Below are positions 1 through 11,560 of a stretch of DNA of 64,000 bases, in pieces. Position 1 is the first letter of the stretch; each line of letters starts with the position of its first letter. The translations under genes were made by a program, and so were the position numbers. A model generated the notes under the pieces. That model was not told where the DNA came from and ran no database searches. It was given only the letters and a program-made list of their open reading frames with translations. The stretch lies in NCBI GenBank assembly GCA_050084515.1, contig CM114272.1, positions 37,944,001-38,008,000 of the forward strand, written 5' to 3'. This DNA is from Blasia pusilla. Lineage: Eukaryota; Marchantiophyta; Marchantiopsida; Blasiales.

Positions 1-960
1 ACAACAACCCACACTCCAGCCAAGCACTCACCCTCATACAAGTTGTACTTTGCCTGTGCAGCGTTGTTCAAGCGGCTAGTGTAAGCCACCATGAACTCTC
101 TACCCTCATCATCATGCAAGGTGAGCATTGCTCCAAGCCCCAACATGCTCCAATCTGTGTGCAATTGGAAAAGACGCCCCTTGATCGGTCTCCTCAAGAT
201 GGGCGCAGACGTCAACCTGTTGTTGAGCAATTGAAATGCTTGCTCCTGCTCATCCCCCCAGTGCCACTCGTGATCCACCTTGGTCAGCAAGGTCAACGGC
301 TTTGCAATCGAACTGAATCCCTTGACGGACCACCGATAGAAGTTTGCCAATCCCATGAATGCGTGAACACGGCTCATATCTGTAGGGCGTGGAATGCGTG
401 AGATAGCCTCTACCTTCGTCTGTTGAACACCAAGGCTCCCTGGGTATATCGTATGACCCAAGTACTCAATCTAGTTGCACTTGCTTGGATGTAGCTTCAG
501 CCCATGTAATTGCAATCGTTGAAACACCTCCTCTAGATGTCGCTCATGCTCCTCAACCGTGGCGCTAAAGACTACGATGTCATCAATATAACACCTAGAA
601 AAATCTAGACCAGCCAAGATCCTATCCATGACCCTCTGAAACTCAGCCGGGGCGTTCTTTAATCCAAATGGGAAGAACTGCCACTGATACAAAAAATCCT
701 TCCCGTGAGGATCAATGCCCCAAAATGTCGTCTTCTTCCTGTCCTCCAATTTGATAGGCAGCTGATGGTATCCAGCTCGCAAATCCAATGAACTGAAGAT
801 CTTTGCGTGACCAATCGCATCAAAGATCTCCTCAGGGATGGGCATGGCATACCTATCAGACTTCGTCTGCCGATTGATAGGTCGGTAATCCCCACACATC
901 CGTCTATCCATCCAATTGCCATGCACATCCTTCTTGGCAAGCATGACAGTGGCAGAAACT
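1..960 (-). pseudogene. Ty3/gypsy pol fragment (RT to RNase H), family C
   Basis: Reverse transcriptase reading leftward into RNase H and running off the window start. Visible in order are MCGDYRPINRQT, the LDLRAGYHQLPI block, FPFGLKNAPAEFQRVMD, and the catalytic YIDD box (about 576-592). After a TAG at 471-473 come EYLGH and RNase H start sequences such as LHTDWSMLGLGAML. It is close to the RT of element B near 56.9-57.4 kb. Upstream of about 960 the pol frame is lost, and a serine/arginine-rich frame replaces the expected N-terminal RT sequence, which suggests a rearrangement. It decodes as a truncated retroelement pol and not as a functional gene. The family relationship is seen in the sequence; its state outside the window is unknown. 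Confidence 0.88.
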
Positions 961-1309
961 CCTCTACACGCTCCCCCTCATCTGAAGACGACAGAGAAGG
1001 AGATCGAGGTGGTCTCTCACGTGGAGACCCTCGAAACCTCGCACCACTCCGGGTAAACCCTCTAGAGCTACTCTCAGGTCCACTACCTCACCTCTCAAAA
1101 TCCTGAAAGGACGCCGTGATGGCCCTCGTGCCCCTCTCACACGTTCAATCTCAACCTCGCGAGTAATCCCTCAATCACTTATCCCAAACATGCGGCACTT
1201 GATCTACACTCTCCCTCCCTGAGACGTGTAACATGCGGCAACAAGCGACGTGGTGCGGAAAATCGACCAGGCTATCATCTCATCGACAACCTACCCTCAA
1301 CTCCGGACA
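961..1309. other. Junction between two opposed gypsy fragments
   Basis: Family C leaves on the minus strand and family A enters on the plus strand, so the two pol fragments point toward each other's 5' sides. No frame here continues either pol. I see no terminal repeats or target duplications that would explain the join, and no gene. Confidence 0.5.
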
Positions 1310-1588
1310 TCCCACACAGGTCTATGTCCCCTTCTATCGAATCGAACTTCTATCAATGGTACATCAAGGGTTTCAGCTCGATTGCAAAGCCATTGACCTT
1401 GTGGACCAAGGTGGATCAAGAATGGCACTAGAGGGATGAGCTTGAGAGAGCATTTCAGATGCTTAAGGATAAATTGACATCCGCGTGCATATTGAGGAGA
1501 CCGATCAAGGGGCGTCCTTTCCAGTTGCATACTGATTGGAGCATATTGGGGCTTGGAGCCGTGCTCACCCAATATGACGATAATGGTA
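1310..1588 (+). pseudogene. Gypsy family A pol, left half of RNase H
   Basis: Plus-strand frame with FYQWYIKGFSSIAKPL, then RPIKGRPFQLHTDW and LGLGAVLTQYDD, the start of Ty3 RNase H. The frame stops at the CACTA boundary and continues at 20115 (FVVA.ASHSNNAAEAKYSSYE), so the two halves are one gene split by the transposon. The paralogous unbroken region in element B (57.7-58.0 kb) reads across the same point. There is no upstream RT or gag for family A in the window because its left side is lost at about 1310. Confidence 0.85.
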
Positions 1589-1800
1589 CACTAGTAGAAA
1601 AGGGGCTATTTTAAACCCAGTGGTTAGTGACTCATGTTACTAAGAGTCATAAGAATTACTAATAGTTACTCTACAACCAATCAAGAGACTCGTTTATTAC
1701 TCATATTATTGTGGAGTCACAATTACTTACTCGAGTAAACTTGTAGAGGGAAGAGCTTTTTTTTTACCTACTAACTCATGCCTAAACGGCTCATGAACTA
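1589..1800. repeat. CACTA left terminal and subterminal repeats
   Basis: Terminal CACTAGTAGAAAAGGGGC followed by several copies of short motifs around GACTCAT and GTTACT, in both orientations (for example GTGACTCATGTTACTAAGAG). These resemble transposase-binding subterminal repeats of CACTA elements. The right end at 19660-20114 has a longer array of related motifs. Confidence 0.8.
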
Positions 1801-2948
1801 CTTCTTCCTAATAATAAATAATGATAGGGTCCTCTTTAAAGCGCTTTAGAAGTGACTATATCTCAAGGGAGAGGGGCAAAAGGGATGCTAGTAGGGTTGC
1901 CGTCCTTCGCGCTCTTGCTTGCTCTCTCTTCTTGCACTCGCAAGTATTTTTGGAACTCTTTGTTTGTTCATCCGTTTGTTCCTACTTTTCATTTTTGTTT
2001 TTGTTCTCGTTCTTCTCTATTCTTTCTTGCCGTGCTTCACTGGTTTTTTTATCTCTTTGTTGCTTCCGACTGTGTGTTGTCATCTCGCTATTTTCTCCTC
2101 AAGCGCGCTCTCGCTTTTTGCAACTATCTCTCAGAGTCTTGCGCGTTATCTCCTTTGTTAGGTCTTTGCACTCACCATATTCTCGCCCGCTCCAATCCGC
2201 TTGCTCTCAATGATCGCTCACTCCACCTTTTGGTATTCGTCGTTGTTGATTCCGCTTGGTGATCGACATTTTTACTTCTTTCATTCTTTGTTCTTGTTTT
2301 CTTCTGCTTCATTTTTTATTTCTCAGCTAGTAGTGTGGCAATCCGCTGCACTATTTTGAGCCTAATTAGCAACCCACCGTAATTGCTCAGCGGTAATTGC
2401 TCAGCGGCTAACACCTGAGCTATTCTCCATGTTCAGTAGTCTAGATTCACCTCATAAAGTTGCTCCACTGGTGTGTAACATGTGTCGGGGAACTCGATAA
2501 GGTAAGATAGATAGTGTTGTAACGAGCTTATTGATTGAGACCAAAAATTTCAGAAACAAGATTCCATGGCCTATGAGAAGGGATGACCGGCTAGCTCTTC
2601 AATTGAGGCTCCTCCACGTCGTGTAGAGAAAGACCGTTGAAGGAGGTGGGCCAACATATACACGTCCAACTCCAAAACTCAGGGTAGATGAAAAGTTGCA
2701 CGATGTTTAAACTGATGACGACAATCAGTGTGCGTTTCACCCACTTGTCCATGGTCGCTACCACTTAGGCGTAGTTATTGAGAGTAGCCAGAGATGCAAG
2801 GACCTCAAATCCGGGATATAATTTGATCCCTATTGCTACTCTTCCTTCTCGATATCCCTCCCAATGACTCTTGCTCGATCCAATCCAGTGTATCCCTTTC
2901 CTAGCTACGATTGGCGAGACCTGCATTTAGCATCACATCCCCGCGGTC

Positions 2949-2950
<2 letters not shown>
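1801..2950. other. CACTA interior, no recognisable gene
   Basis: T- and C-rich stretch. The overlapping open frames at 1821-2262 encode phenylalanine/leucine/serine-rich low-complexity peptides with no domain I recognise. I see no RNA gene. Confidence 0.4.
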
Positions 2951-2951
<1 letters not shown>

Positions 2952-2990
<39 letters not shown>

Positions 2991-2996
2991 ACCTTT
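2952..2996. repeat. (CT)n microsatellite
   Basis: About 22 uninterrupted CT units. ORFs across it (SLSLSL or RERERE) are artefacts of the repeat. Confidence 0.97.
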
Positions 2997-3599
2997 TTTG
3001 GTGGTTGTCTCGCTTATGGCACATTTTCCGTATGCTTGTTGTTTTTGTTTTTTTCCTCGTATGGTGGACTTGTGCCTCACGGCCAAATCCGGGTAGAAGA
3101 TCTGTGTGCTATCTTCGTGCAATTGTAAGATATGTCTTGCTGAGCTACAAATATGGAGCAAGTCAAGCAGATGGTGAAGATTTTGCCTCCGAAAGCAATC
3201 ACTCTTACCCATGTGAGGTTTGAGTGAGGTGATCACACAGATCATCGTCCCGCTATAAACATGTATAGGTGCCATTTTCACTAATTAGGAAGCTAAGGAA
3301 ATAAATTAAACCCTACACCCCAAGGGTTGTAGGGTTTAATCTTAACCCTAATATTTAGGACCCATCTTTCAAGCATTTGGTTGCCGTCCGTGTTTCACCC
3401 TCTCGTACTAACCCGCCTTGAAACATGTGCGTTTCCCCTCTCTTTTCCAACTTGTGACCACCCGACTTAAATGAAGTGTTTCCCCCTCTCCCGTCATTTG
3501 ATTCATGCTACTATGATCATGCGTACACGGTGTAGTCAAATTGAATACATTTCCATGTAGAATCTCTAGCAAGAGAGTGTGCGTGGGTGCGGTCCAAAT

Positions 3600-3901
3600 A
3601 TTTCTCCATATTTCTCTCTTTAGGGAAAAGTAGGATGGGAACACAACTTAGCTCTTGCGCCTTGTGTGACGATGGGGATGAAACCTATAGTCATTACTTG
3701 GTCTCTTGCGGAGAATTCACAACACACAGAGCAAGAGCATATGCTGATATTGCTAAGCTGGTAGCACCAAAATTGTTCAACACATTCAGTAGCCTTGATT
3801 CATTGCCCAAAGTTGCCGCACTGGTAAGTAATGTCTATTGGGGATCCCGATCCGGTAAAGTAGATGGTGTGGTGAAGAGTTTCTTGATTGACACTTGGTA
3901 G
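3600..3901 (+). pseudogene. LINE RT C-terminal zinc-binding fragment
   Basis: The segment encodes SSCALCDDGDETYSHYLVSC, a C-x2-C...H...C arrangement like the zf-RVT module near the C-terminus of plant LINE proteins. It ends at a stop in SFLIDTW. A degraded repeat of part of it occurs at about 5304-5370 (TTCACAACACAG, AGAGCAAGAGCATAT), so fragments of the same LINE family are scattered here. It lies upstream of RT sequence, which is out of order for one LINE, so these are separate or rearranged pieces. Confidence 0.65.
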
Positions 3902-4076
3902 CTCCTCACAAACACGTATTTTGGTCAGAAGTCACACTATATGAGAGTGTCTCCCTCCTCTCTTATGGTACCTTCTTCACTTGCTTCTCTCTCTACACCC
4001 ATCCCAGTCTCAAGCATTGTCCAAGCAAGGCATGGGGTCTATGGTCGCAAGGCTACGACAGGCACTACTTAAGGAG

Positions 4077-4195
<119 letters not shown>

Positions 4196-4197
4196 TC

Positions 4198-5100
4198 AGA
4201 AGGGAAACCCACCTATTGCTTCTTCTTGGACCTCAAGAAGGCATATGACACTTGTATGGCGTGACGGGCTTTCTTATAGCCGTGGAAGGCGGGGCTGAGA
4301 GGGAAAATGTGGAGGGTGGTGGAGAAGATGTACCAGAACACAAGGAGTAGAGTTCTGGTGAATGGCCAAAAGAGTGGGACATTCGACATCAAGCAAGGAG
4401 TGGCTCAAGGATGCCCGCTCTCCCCCACCCTCTTCAACATTTTCGTGAATTCCCTATTGGAAGAAATGGAGGATAGTGGACTAGGCATACGGGTGGGAAA
4501 CAGCTCTATTGTTGCCCTCATGTTTGCTGATGACTTTGGTGGCCTCGAGGAAACAGGAGAGAAACTCCAAGAGATGATCTCCCTGACCAAAATCTGGTGT
4601 GACATGTGGGGCATGGAGGCAAATGTACTGAAGTGTGGTGTGATGATTTTCAATGGCAAGGAGGAGGACCAAGACCAACAGTGGTAGTGGGGTGACCAAG
4701 AGATCCCCCGTGTGGCTACCTACACCTATTTGGGCATAGAATTCTCGGAAGATTGCATGTGGGATGCACACATTAAGAAGACTACTGAGAAAGGCCACAA
4801 GAAGGTGAACGGTCTGTCGATTCCCTGATCTTTGGGACATCATATAGAAGTAAAGCGCTGTGTCATTTTGCATACCATTCGTCCCTCGCTGGAATATGGG
4901 GCAGCGGTGTGGGATGCCAACACCAAACAAAGGGATAGGCTTGAAGTCGTGCGGTGAAGGCGTTTCGGGGTATGATGTCAACTTCATCACGACAGCCGCG
5001 TTGGTGTGAGATCGAGAACTAGGTGTGGAACTCTTGGAGGATAGACAGGACATCGCCAAGTTGAAATGGCGGAGGCAGCTGGAGACAATGGACTCCCCAT
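4198..5100 (+). pseudogene. Non-LTR retrotransposon (LINE) reverse transcriptase fragment
   Basis: RT motifs in order: [11 protein letters not shown] (about 4215-4247), a stop and small shift, then SGTFDIKQGVAQGCPLSP (from about 4375), LFNIFVN, and the catalytic FADD box (about 4525). An in-frame TAG follows at about 4685, after which the frame continues as ATYTYLGIEFSED and later RPSLEYGAAVWD, typical of the thumb and C-terminal part. Endonuclease and ORF1 are absent. The left edge is a microsatellite and the right edge is diffuse. It is a dead fragment inside the CACTA. Confidence 0.85.
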
Positions 5101-5434
5101 CGCTATCCTAAAGAGGTGATGGGGAAAACCAGGACCCAAAGAAGACCCGTAAAACAGGCCAAATCTTGGACAAAAGGTTCAAGAGATTGTGCAAGCATCC
5201 AAGCTCCCAGCATAAGGCAGGTCGAAGGCTGTGGGAGCAAGATGAGAAAGCATTCGTGGATACCATAACCAAAGCAGTGGGCAAACGCTCACGGTGGTCT
5301 CTGCTTGGCCAAAATTCACAACACAGCAGAGCAAGAGCATATCCGATATTGCTAAGCCTTGATTCATTGTAGCACAATCCAACCAATTGTTGGGGTCCAA
5401 TGGTCGCAAGGGTCGACAGGTTAAGGTCTCTCTA

Positions 5435-5437
<3 letters not shown>
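5101..5437 (+). pseudogene. LINE-derived tail debris
   Basis: A lysine/arginine-rich open stretch (5166-5372, beginning DKRFKRLCKHPSS) continues the LINE C-terminal region. A partial duplicate of the 3715-3805 sequence follows. I assign no function to it. Confidence 0.4.

Positions 5438-5529
<92 letters not shown>
5438..5529. repeat. (CT)n microsatellite abutting the D1 LTR
   Basis: About 46 CT units running straight into the first base of the D1 5' LTR, so no target duplication can be read there. Confidence 0.97.
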
Positions 5530-5532
<3 letters not shown>

Positions 5533-6716
5533 GATACCCACAATTTTGTAATCTTGAAGAATATATCATTTTATTCAACGAAGACTCTTGTATATTATGA
5601 TTATGATTATGATTATCTATTATTATGAAGAAGAATAAGTGAATCACCAAGCTCCTAAGACAAGGCAGAGAGATGAAGATCAAGGATTTGCCTTAGAGGA
5701 GAGTCAAAAGCTGTAAAGAAGTATAAAGGCTCAACGCAAAGCTCAGCGAAGCCCAGCGAAGCTTAACAAAGTCTAACGAAGCTCAACGAAGCTCTATATA
5801 CGAAGTACCTCGTTCTTCAACGAAGCACGAAGCACGAAGTACGAAGAAGAAAGAAGAACTTCGTCCTCCGGAAATTTAGCGCAGCGAAGCTCAGCATGAT
5901 TGAGATTCGAAATGACATATAGTTTACAGAATGAGACTAGGAAAGAGCGCGACCCTTTGTATCAAATTGGTAGTTAGGACAGTTTTGTATCGCGGATTCA
6001 TAGGGATCGTAGGAAAAGCTAAGAGAACCATAGATCTAGATAGTTACAGATATTGAAAAGACACACCCTTCATCAAGAACGCTTCGGATCATAGAAACGA
6101 TCCTACTCTCGAGAATATTTAAGAAACAGGACAGAAGCTATTATCATCATTCGCTCATGACGTCCTTATGCTGTAGGAATGGTCCGAGCAAGAGAGATGT
6201 ACCGTCTCGAGCTTGTAGATACTTTGAAGTCTTCCAATTCTTGATGGAGTAGTAAAGCATTCATTCATTCATTCATTCTGATGTGTGATGCTTATGTCTG
6301 AAAATTCTTTTTGGGTCTGCCGAGTGAACAGTGAATCAGGCGAACCTTTCTCACCAATGGAATAATCAATATAAAGTTGTATGAAATCTGTTTGACAGAG
6401 AGTAACCTGCCCCGACGGATTGAGTTCCGAAAGTAGGAGAAGCCAGCTTTATTCTTGAGGTCTCTGTGAGGTTCCGAGATGATGAGAGAATAAATTGCCT
6501 GAGTGTCCTTTAAACTCCACTCGAGAGAATTGAAGAAGAAAACATAGGTACTAAAAAGGATCAGAAGATGTTACTGGAATACCACATTTGAATTACATAA
6601 TCAATTACACTTTTACAACATAATCATCACTTTATACTCTCTTTTCATCCAACAGTGATCCTCTTGGGGATCGAACTCTACAATTGACTGTAAATAAGAA
6701 ACACTTAGACATTACA
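5530..6716 (+). repeat. D1 5' LTR
   Basis: Starts TATGATACCCACAATTTTG (D2: TGTGATACCC, so one terminal G-to-A change) and ends CTTAGACATTACA. It contains many GCTTCG/CGAAGC motifs around 5720-5890 and an ATTC tetranucleotide run near 6265. No second copy is present for D1. Confidence 0.9.
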
Positions 6717-6734
6717 TATAGTCGAAGACCTTTT

Positions 6735-6752
6735 TGGCGCCGCTGCCGGGGA
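6735..6752 (+). other. D1 primer-binding site (tRNA-Asp type)
   Basis: TGGCGCCGCTGCCGGGGA lies 18 nt after the LTR end. It differs by one base from the site usually complementary to the 3' end of plant tRNA-Asp, as in Athila/Tat relatives. Confidence 0.85.
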
Positions 6753-7183
6753 TCATATCCTTGGCTGAGAAGGGAGAGAAAGATCCATGGGGAAGCAGGG
6801 AACGGAGAAAGAAGCTTCGCTCCTAGACAACCCACATTCTAATTCTTACTAAAGACCATCGGCTAGCTCTAGCGACCCCCGTAAGACAATGTATGCTTGA
6901 AGATAACAATACAGTTGCTGCATTGGTGCTAGAGAAGATAGGCCAACTAATTAGAATGGTCAAAGAACCGGTCGCCGAACGGTGCTTCGCCCATGGACGA
7001 TAGTTGTACTTGGTGAAAACCCGGTACTTCTGTCTATGGGAGGAAAACCTGGCAGGAAGCATAGGAGCACCAAGCACCCTCTTGTAGATGTAAAAAGAAT
7101 CAGTAGTTAACCTCCATCCATGGACCCTTACCCTATCACCACCGTGGGGGTGATTGCGAGTTGCCAAATCCCCCAAGAGACTT

Positions 7184-9205
7184 ATGGAAGGCTCTCAGCC
7201 CTCTTCGCGAGAGCAGCGAGCCGATCGGCGCAGGAACAGCAACCGGCTTGGAGACCCCCTGGTTCGTCTCCGAGTCTTCGTCCTCGTCCAAAGACGAAGA
7301 CCAAGAAGAAAGAAAGGGACAAATTTCCCACTACGTCCCCTGCCAGTTCGCAGTCGGACAAAGAGTCGTCCTGGGACCCCTTTGGAGAGTCGAGGAGCGA
7401 GAGCCGATCGAGCACCTCGGGCGGCACCTTTACCTCCTCCTTCTCGAGCATCAAGCCCGGGAGCCAGCAGGAGAGCAGTGCCCATGGCCAACACTAGAAA
7501 AACTCTGCTAAGGTACCCCACCTTTGCTAGAGGCCGACGATACGATGTGGATAACTTTATTCTTGAATTCACCCATGTCGCAAAAGCCAACGAGGAAGGG
7601 GCAGAGGAGGATTTGTTACGAGTCTTCCCGGGCCTCCTCAAGAAGCGAGCAAGCGGTGGTATGAAGGTCTCGAGCGAAGTCACGGAGACCTGGAAAAGGG
7701 TCGTGGAATCCTTCCTACACGAGTTCCGCGACTTGGAGTTCGAGGACAGGCTTCTTACAAAGCTTCGCAACCTGAAGCGAAGAAAGAAGGAAACTCTCCG
7801 GGAATATACCCAACGGTTCCGGAGCCTTGTGAATAAGCTAGAACACACGACTACCTCCCAATTGGTAGATTGGTTCGTGTCCGGCTTGTCCAAAGAAATG
7901 GATCGGTATTGCCGGAGGGGCCAACGGGATTCTCTGGAGGCGGTCATAGCCTCTGCTGAGGCGTACGAAGCCTCAGAAAAGTCCCGCCGAACACGAAGAC
8001 GGCGTCACCAACGAAGAGGGGCGTCGCAGACTAGTGCTTCGTCCGAAGACGAAGCGTCCTCCACCGACACGGAATCCTATACAGAGGATTCGTCTGAGTC
8101 CTCGGACTCGGAGCAGGAGGTAAAAGCTAAGAGGAAGGGGAAGAGCAGGCGTCATCGCTCCCCCAAGCACCAGGCCAAAACCCGACCAAGTACCAAGCGT
8201 CGTCCTCAGCGGTCGGAAAGTCCTGTAAGAGGGACGGCAAGGAAGGCCGGCAAGTCGGCCATGGAGGAACTCAGTAAACAAATGGCTGAGTTGAAGGTAC
8301 ATCTGGCGGCCCAGAAGGACCCCAGAAGACGACCCGGGCTGATGGGGCCCAACATTTGGTGTAGTAGTTGTGGAACCCAGGGGCATATTGTACAAGAATG
8401 CCCTACTCAGAGGGATCTGCGGTGGGTCCAGGAAGAGGCCCCTATTGAAGAAGGATGGTATGAACCAGAACAGTGGGAAGGGTGCTATGCCGTGCAAGCG
8501 GTGCCACCCCGAAACCCTGGAAGAAGCTGGATCACGCGGTATGTACCTCCGGAATACGGAGAACAGAGACCCCTGCGATAGATTATGGGTGCGGCGGCCT
8601 TCACGCCACCCATCAAGAGAAATTGTTGTTATAACTGCGGCGCAGCAGACCACTGGGCCAATAATTGCCCAAACCCGAAGCGACCAGTGGGACTCAATCC
8701 CTTATGCGGGAACTGCAAGAAGGGCGGGCACACTGCCATGGAATGCCCGGAGCCTAAGGTCCCACGTTTGTTGGTCAGGTATGTAAATACTCCAGCGGCT
8801 CAATCAGAGCCCAAGAACGATGTAAATGTACAACTGGTCCGGGTGGAAGAAGTAGTGTCCCCGAGACCAAAGCGAGTCACCATCAGTGAGGAAGACTCGA
8901 CCCAAGGGGCCAACAAAGAATCATCGGACTGGCCCAAAGAATTTCAAGAAACAGTGTTGGCGGTCACCACGAGATCAAAGAGTCGGACCGCGGGGACCCC
9001 AAAGGTAAAGAAGGGTGCTTCGTCTTCGCCTTGGCTTCGGGAGCCCAAGAACAAAGCGGTGAACACCTTACGTTCCGGAAAGGCCATCCTCAAAGGCGAT
9101 GTGGACCCGGCCTTTGAACGAAGTCATCCGAAATACTTCCATCAGGATGTGGAGGACCAGGTCCGTGCTCAAGTGCGGGAGGCCCAAGAACCAGAGGGGA
9201 AGTAG
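7184..9205 (+). pseudogene. gag: D1 gag (three zinc knuckles)
   Basis: The frame opens at ATG 7184 (MEGSQPSSREQRA) with a basic serine-rich N-terminus. A capsid-like helical region follows (about 7500-7960, including WKRVVESFLHEFRDLEFEDR and REYTQRFRSLVNKLE), then an acidic/serine-rich hinge. There are three CCHC knuckles: CSSCGTQGHIVQEC, CYNCGAADHWANNC and CGNCKKGGHTAMEC. The frame is interrupted by TAG at 8579-8581 and TAG at 9203-9205. At both places D2 has CAG (RPMRQIMG and EGKQTPEK). Without these stops, gag runs in one frame into the protease. The nucleocapsid-like knuckles would bind the element RNA. Confidence 0.88.
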
Positions 9206-9250
9206 ACCCCAGAGAAGACAAAGGCCAACCCAAGTACGACAGTCCAAGCC

Positions 9251-9811
9251 ATGGTGACATCACCACTGGTCCTAGGAGCGTACGATTTACAGAGGGACTT
9301 GGCGTCAACCCCGGCCAACATAACCCTGCTACAGTTCCTAATGGATAACCCAGTATACGGAAAAATCCTGCAGCAGTGGAAAATCAGCGGCAAAAGACCC
9401 AGGAAGGCAGCAAAGCAGCTGCCAGTGATGGACCTGTTCCGTATCAAAGTCGAGGACTTGGGAGCCCCCAAAGTGGAGGTGGAGATTGATGGCCATACCA
9501 TTAAGAAGGTCCCCATTGATTCCGGAAGCGGAATCAATATTATGACGGAGCAAACAGCTCGGGCCCTAGGGTACACGGTGTACGAGCCCACAGACAAGTA
9601 CTTGCGGTTTGCAGATCAATCTCGGAAGAGACCCCTCGGACAGCTCACGCAAATTCCGACCATGCTCAGGGGGGTGTTGTTTATGTTGGACTACTTAGTC
9701 TTACAACCCCTGACCGCGACGGGCTATCCTTTGCTCATCGGAAGACCCTGGCTGTATGGCGCGAGAGTGACTATGAACCAGGACAGCTTGATGATCCGCT
9801 TCGAGTCCTGA
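9251..9811 (+). pseudogene. D1 aspartic protease
   Basis: In the same frame as gag. The active-site motif is VPIDSGSGINIM (about 9510-9545), followed by the ILLIGRPWL-like flap and terminal region (YPLLIGRPWLYGARV). The family member processes the Gag-Pol polyprotein. The frame ends at TGA 9809-9811, where D2 continues (RRRFTFQAPNQ), so D1 has a local indel. Confidence 0.87.
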
Positions 9812-10132
9812 TCCTGTTCACGTTCGAGGCGCCGAATCAGGACTCGAAGCGGCTCATCAAGCTGTCGTGGAAATCTCGACCACCCCAAGGAGAGACGCCA
9901 CCGATTGACGACGGCTATACGTCAGATCAAGACAACACCACCGCTACTGAGTTCTCGTCCAATGTATATTATTTAGAATGTTATGAAATAGATGAGGAGT
10001 CAGTACCCTCCAAGCCAAGGTCGACTCGAGAGGAAGAGAAGCTAGGTCATAGCACCTTCGGTTCTGAAAACATGGTTCGGGGAGCAGGACTATGTCGAGG
10101 TCAATATTGCAGATCAAAAATCGCTACGCCTT

Positions 10133-11560
10133 TTGGCGGATTTGTCTCCTACCACACTTATAAAATATAAAAGACTACTGTTTAAGTATTTGGATGTCTT
10201 TGCATACTCTATGGATGAAATGAGAGGCATTCCCGCACAATATGGTGAACACCGAATTGATCTTAAAGAAGGCGCGGTCCCGGTGCGAATGCGACAATAT
10301 CGACTGAATCCAAAGTACTCATTGTTAGTCAGGGCGAGATCGATCAGCGTCTCGAGGCCGGAATAATCTATCCGGTGTTAAGCAGCGAGTGGGTGTCGCC
10401 CATCGTAATTGTGCCTAAAAAACAAACGGGCAAAATCCGAGTGTGCCAGGATTATCGGAAATTAAATGCGGCCACCTTAAAAGACCACCATCCTCTACCT
10501 TTCACCGACAGTATTTTGGATAAAGTGGCCGGGCACGAGCGTTATACCTTCTTGGACGGGTATTCGGGGTACAACCAGGTATCCATAAGAGAAAAGGATT
10601 GTCCCCTCACAACGTTCACGACGGACTGGGGAACTTTCGCATATCCCGTAATGCCTTTTGGGTTGTGCAATGCCCCAACTACTTTCCAACGGATGATGAT
10701 CTCCATCTTCCAGGAGTATCTTCGGAAGTTCGTCGAAATCTTTTTAGACGATTTTTGTATCTTTATCACGGATGCCGAACATCTTGAAAAGTTAGAGTTA
10801 ACACTCGCACGTTGTCGCGAAGTGCATTTGTCCCTTCATCCGGACAAATCCTATATCGCTATGAAACAAGGAATTTTGCTGGGACACCGAGTGTCGGCGC
10901 AAGGAATTGAGGTCGACAAGGCCAAGGTGGATATTATCGTTGCATTGGAACCACCCACTAATCTCCGGGAATTGAGAGGATTCTTGGGCCATGTCGGGTA
11001 TTATCGGCGGTTCATTAAAGATTACGCGGTAAAAGCAGGCGCTCTTACTGCATTATTTAAGAAGACCACCGAATGGGAGTGGACACCAGCATGCCAAGTG
11101 GCATTCGAAACCTTAAAAGACGCATTGCAGAAGGCTCCTGTACTTCGGTCCCCCGATTGGACCAAACCCTTCCACGTATATGTAGACACATCCTCCTTTG
11201 CCATTGGAGTAGTGCTCAGCCAATTGGATGAGCACAAACATGATTTTCCAATTTACTACGCCGGCCGACAACTATCGGCGGCAGAGCAAAAATATACACC
11301 ATGCGAGCGAGAGGCGTTAGGCATGGTCTTCTCGTGTAAAAAGTTCGACACTATTTATTAGGGTGCGAATTTGTCTTTCATGTGGATCATTTTGCACTCG
11401 GACCCTTAATGGTGAAAGCCGACTGTCGGGGCGCATTGCATGGTGGATCTTGTTGCTACAAGAATTCACATTCGACAGTGACCCGTGCGGCAAGGTGCAT
11501 ACCAATGCCGATTTTCTTTCCGGTTGAGGATGACAACGCGGACCTCACCCAATCCGTCGA
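10133..11560 (+). pseudogene. pol: D1 reverse transcriptase and RNase H
   Basis: N-terminal part at 10133-10366 (YLDVFAYSMDEMRGIP), a frameshift near 10366, then the main RT frame to 11361. Motifs: KIRVCQDYRKLNAATLKD, FLDGYSGYNQVSIREKD, MPFGLCNAPTTFQRMM, and the catalytic box FLDD (about 10744-10755) in place of YxDD. RNase H begins at HVYVDTSSFAIGVVLSQLD. The GYSGYNQ and FLDDF wording resembles Athila/Tat RT. After 11361 the reading frame breaks (HVDHFALGPLM in another frame). Confidence 0.9.

Noticed and set aside
1821-2262. Overlapping ORFs of 80-136 residues in the CACTA left part
   Set aside because: Low-complexity hydrophobic composition in all three frames, no domain, no splice or polyadenylation context.
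8579-9205. Programmed TAG read-through between gag and pro in D1
   Set aside because: D2 has CAG at both places, so the stops are private mutations of D1.
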